This document shows positions 62,007 through 64,000 of a DNA stretch of 64,000 bases, one piece after another. Location of the stretch: the NCBI GenBank assembly GCA_022446985.1, contig JAKVBD010000004.1, forward strand, positions 1 to 64,000, read 5' to 3'. Made by a program: the position numbers and the translations under genes. The notes beneath the pieces were generated by a model. The model was not told where the DNA came from and ran no database searches. It saw only the letters and a program-made list of their open reading frames with translations. How positions within the stretch are numbered: position 1 is the stretch's first letter; every line of letters begins with the position of its first letter. The stretch is from Lentisphaerales bacterium. Its GTDB lineage: Bacteria; Verrucomicrobiota; Lentisphaeria; Lentisphaerales; Lentisphaeraceae.

Positions 62007-62189
62007 AATTTGAACCTCCATTTACTTTCACATGATGAATCATTAAGAGGTTGAGCTTCTCATGGTTTGTTAGAAAAATTTCTCAAATAAAAAAGGCAAT
62101 GGGCATGACATCTTGCTTTCAAGGCTTAGCAACGTTATTGTTGCAGGATTAAACAGGCGATCAGCTAATAATAATTTTGAGATAAGAAG
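62007..62189. other. gap before metZ
   Basis: The leader of the metZ-type gene. A hairpin GCAAC-GTTATT-GTTGC lies about 40 bases before the start. No SAM riboswitch that I recognise is visible. Confidence 0.3.
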
Positions 62190-63365
62190 ATGTCAGACAA
62201 AAATTTTGAAACAAATGCGATTCATAACCAGATAAACCGTTCGGAATTCAGGGAGCACTCTGTACCGATATATATGACTTCGAGTTTTGTTTTTGAAGAT
62301 GCAGAGCAGGCGAGAGCGTTGTTTGCAGATGAAGTTCCGGGAAATATTTATACGCGCTTTTCAAATCCGAATAACAGTGAGTTTATTGATAAACTGTGTG
62401 AGATGGAAGGCTGTGAAGCTGGCTTGGCAACATCATCCGGTATGGCTGCTATGTTCATTTCTCTTGCTTCAATTCTAAATCAGGGAGATCATGTATTAGC
62501 TTCTCGTTCTCTTTTTGGTTCAACACACCAGATTATGACTAGTATCTTACCTCGCTGGGGTATTTCACATACTTATGTAGACATCATGAATCCGGATGAG
62601 TGGGAAGGAGCAATTCAGGAAAATACCAAAATGATTTTTGTTGAAACGCCTTCTAATCCAGCATTGGATTTGATTGACCTTGAGTGGTTGGGTAAGCTTG
62701 CGAAAAAGCATGATATTCTGCTTGCTGTGGATAACTGTTTTGCGACACCTTACTTACAGAGACCAGCTGATTTCGGGGCAGATATTGTCGCTCACTCTGC
62801 AACAAAGTTTATTGATGGTCAAGGCCGTTGTATAGCTGGTGCAGTTTTAGGTTCAAAGGAAATTATTCAAAAGATTCGATTCTTTGCCCGTCACACTGGA
62901 CCTTCTTTGTCACCAATGAATGCTTGGGTTCTGTCTAAGAGTTTGGAGACATTGGCGGTTCGTATGGATCGTCACTGTGATAATGCATTGGCTTTGGCAA
63001 AACACCTAGAAGTGCATGAAGAAGTAGAGTGTTCAAAGTATCCTTTCCTTGAGTCTCACCCGCAGTATGAACTTGCTAAGAAGCAAATGAAGAAAGGCGG
63101 TGGCCTCGTTACTTTTGAAGTTAAAGGCGGTATTGATCGTGGTCGTAGGTTCTTAAATGCTCTGAAAATGTGCTCATTTACAGCTAATCTTGGTGATACC
63201 CGTACGATTGCGACTCACCCTGCATCGACAACTCACTCGAAATTGTCAGATGAAGAGAGAATGAATGTAGGTATTTCACCGGGTCTTGTGAGAATTTCTG
63301 CTGGACTTGAGCATATCGATGACATCATAGCAGATATCGATCAAGCTCTGGAAGTTTCTAAGTAA
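62190..63365 (+). CDS. metZ: O-succinylhomoserine sulfhydrylase (MetZ-like), Cys/Met metabolism PLP enzyme
   Basis: 391 aa, the family length. Signatures: TNAIHNQINRSEFREHSVP at the start, IYTRFSNPNNSEFIDKLCEMEG, GLATSSGMAAMF, DNCFATPYLQRPADFGADIV and HSATKFIDGQGR (PLP lysine). It would make homocysteine from O-succinyl- or O-acetylhomoserine; the family also holds gamma-synthases, and only a detailed tree would separate them. Followed by an unrelated gene on the same strand. Confidence 0.88.
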   Translation: MSDKNFETNAIHNQINRSEFREHSVPIYMTSSFVFEDAEQARALFADEVPGNIYTRFSNPNNSEFIDKLCEMEGCEAGLATSSGMAAMFISLASILNQGDHVLASRSLFGSTHQIMTSILPRWGISHTYVDIMNPDEWEGAIQENTKMIFVETPSNPALDLIDLEWLGKLAKKHDILLAVDNCFATPYLQRPADFGADIVAHSATKFIDGQGRCIAGAVLGSKEIIQKIRFFARHTGPSLSPMNAWVLSKSLETLAVRMDRHCDNALALAKHLEVHEEVECSKYPFLESHPQYELAKKQMKKGGGLVTFEVKGGIDRGRRFLNALKMCSFTANLGDTRTIATHPASTTHSKLSDEERMNVGISPGLVRISAGLEHIDDIIADIDQALEVSK

Positions 63366-63444
63366 TTAAGTCATAGGCCCTTGCCTCATGAACTGATAAA
63401 CGGTAGTATATAGGCGTTTATATTGTTGATTTGGGTGAGGGTTT

Positions 63445-64000
63445 GTGAAAGCGTTTCAATTTTTTCTTTTATCATTTTTATTCGTTAACTCGGGATTTTC
63501 ATTAGAACGAATTCTTGTAGAAAACTTAGATGTAGTCGATTTCTGCCTTATGGATCACTACAATTTGGAAGAATCTCACCCAAGTCTTCAAACTTATTAT
63601 GAACGTTGCGAAAATAGTGTTGTAGCTTCGTTAACTAAAAGAAATTTACGTGATGTCTTAGCAAGTAAGCACATGAACGAAGACTTCACAAAGATGATTC
63701 TAAGTGCTTATCAAAGACGAAACCTTACTGAAGCAAAGCTCTTATTGAGCTATCTTATCGCGGATTTTAACGATTATGAAAACTACAAAGATAGCTTCAG
63801 GTCGAGATTAATTAACTTCAAAAAACTTTTGCGGCATAGTAATGATGTTCCGCACTTTTTTAATACTTCCAAGCGCATAAGTTTTGTTCGCAATCAGTTA
63901 AGTTTTAATTACAAAGGGCAAATTTACACCATAACAATTGAGCCCAACAGCAAGCGAAATATTTCGACTGTAAAAAGCTCGGGATATTTTGATATACTCA
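63445..64000 (+). CDS. secreted protein of unknown function (partial)
   Basis: The gene runs off the right edge of the window. It starts at GTG 63445 (no ATG close by; GAGGG lies upstream). Signal MKAFQFFLLSFLFVNSGFS, then a helical, polar region (about 20-130) with few features, including DFCLMDHYNLEESHP, and a beta-like tail (ISFVRNQLSFNYKGQIYTIT). I do not recognise it. 185 codons are visible. Confidence 0.65.
   Translation, partial: MKAFQFFLLSFLFVNSGFSLERILVENLDVVDFCLMDHYNLEESHPSLQTYYERCENSVVASLTKRNLRDVLASKHMNEDFTKMILSAYQRRNLTEAKLLLSYLIADFNDYENYKDSFRSRLINFKKLLRHSNDVPHFFNTSKRISFVRNQLSFNYKGQIYTITIEPNSKRNISTVKSSGYFDIL

Noticed and set aside
62030-62189. SAM riboswitch before metZ
   Set aside because: One small hairpin is seen, but none of the known SAM riboswitch cores can be recognised.
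1-64000. CRISPR array, prophage or complete insertion sequence
   Set aside because: No spaced direct repeats, transposase, integrase or phage structural gene was seen on either strand.

Overview
The window is about 40 percent GC and comes from a Gram-negative bacterium that makes lipopolysaccharide: it carries lpxB, a Kdo/WaaP-family kinase, several lipoproteins and a Lol-type ABC exporter. It also has PVC-superphylum habits, including a planctomycete-style Ser/Thr kinase with a DWG motif, NVNRWRGQ-type lipoproteins, a ResB/CcsA cytochrome c system behind an ECF sigma factor, a NatB-CAAX protease fusion and a pilin-like CPETGKPY protein. I infer a member of the Lentisphaerae or a close relative. 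No rRNA operon, phage or CRISPR array is seen.

Layout. 0.1-4.5 kb: a minus-strand signalling operon (response regulator, FapA/DUF342-like protein, histidine kinase, REC-kinase fusion). 4.8-5.0 kb: a short RNA locus whose two tRNA halves are in reversed order (3' half first), with its own promoter and U-rich end. This is the most unusual object in the window. 5.1-7.6 kb: a broken pilin-like gene, a lipoprotein and a DUF3592 membrane operon. 7.9-15.3 kb: LolD-like ATPase, giant FtsX permease, lipoprotein, UgpC/MalK-type ATPase and fused PabB-PabC. 15.2-20.4 kb: Spy-like secreted protein, hybrid kinase, sugar phosphate isomerase-like protein, a 59-residue membrane protein and an acetyltransferase. 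20.5-26.8 kb: sigma factor, anti-sigma-like protein, repeat lipoprotein, ResB and CcsA as one operon. 27-34.6 kb: mostly housekeeping (Bax inhibitor-like, lpxB, hsp20, ispG, WaaP-like kinase, HNH nuclease, slyX, TauE) and a lipoprotein phytochelatin synthase.

34.6-38.7 kb is an accessory stretch: tandem hairpins, a sugar transferase broken only by stop codons, a divergent Ser/Thr kinase and a decayed secreted protein. 38.7-44.8 kb: tandem thioredoxin protein, rseP, and a NatA/NatB-protease exporter. 44.3-56.1 kb: small-molecule enzymes, yjjX-mtnP-nifS-like operon, a TerB-like/BRCT protein, a REC-Ser/Thr kinase fusion, pyrE, a methyltransferase and dnaE. 56.1-61.3 kb: a dCACHE hybrid kinase next to a thoroughly decayed xylFGH xylose transporter. 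61.3-64 kb: two histidine-rich secreted proteins, a metZ-type enzyme and the start of an unidentified secreted protein.

Two themes stand out: many signalling proteins (three hybrid or fused histidine kinases, two Ser/Thr kinases, an ECF sigma), and several genes in the course of decay.
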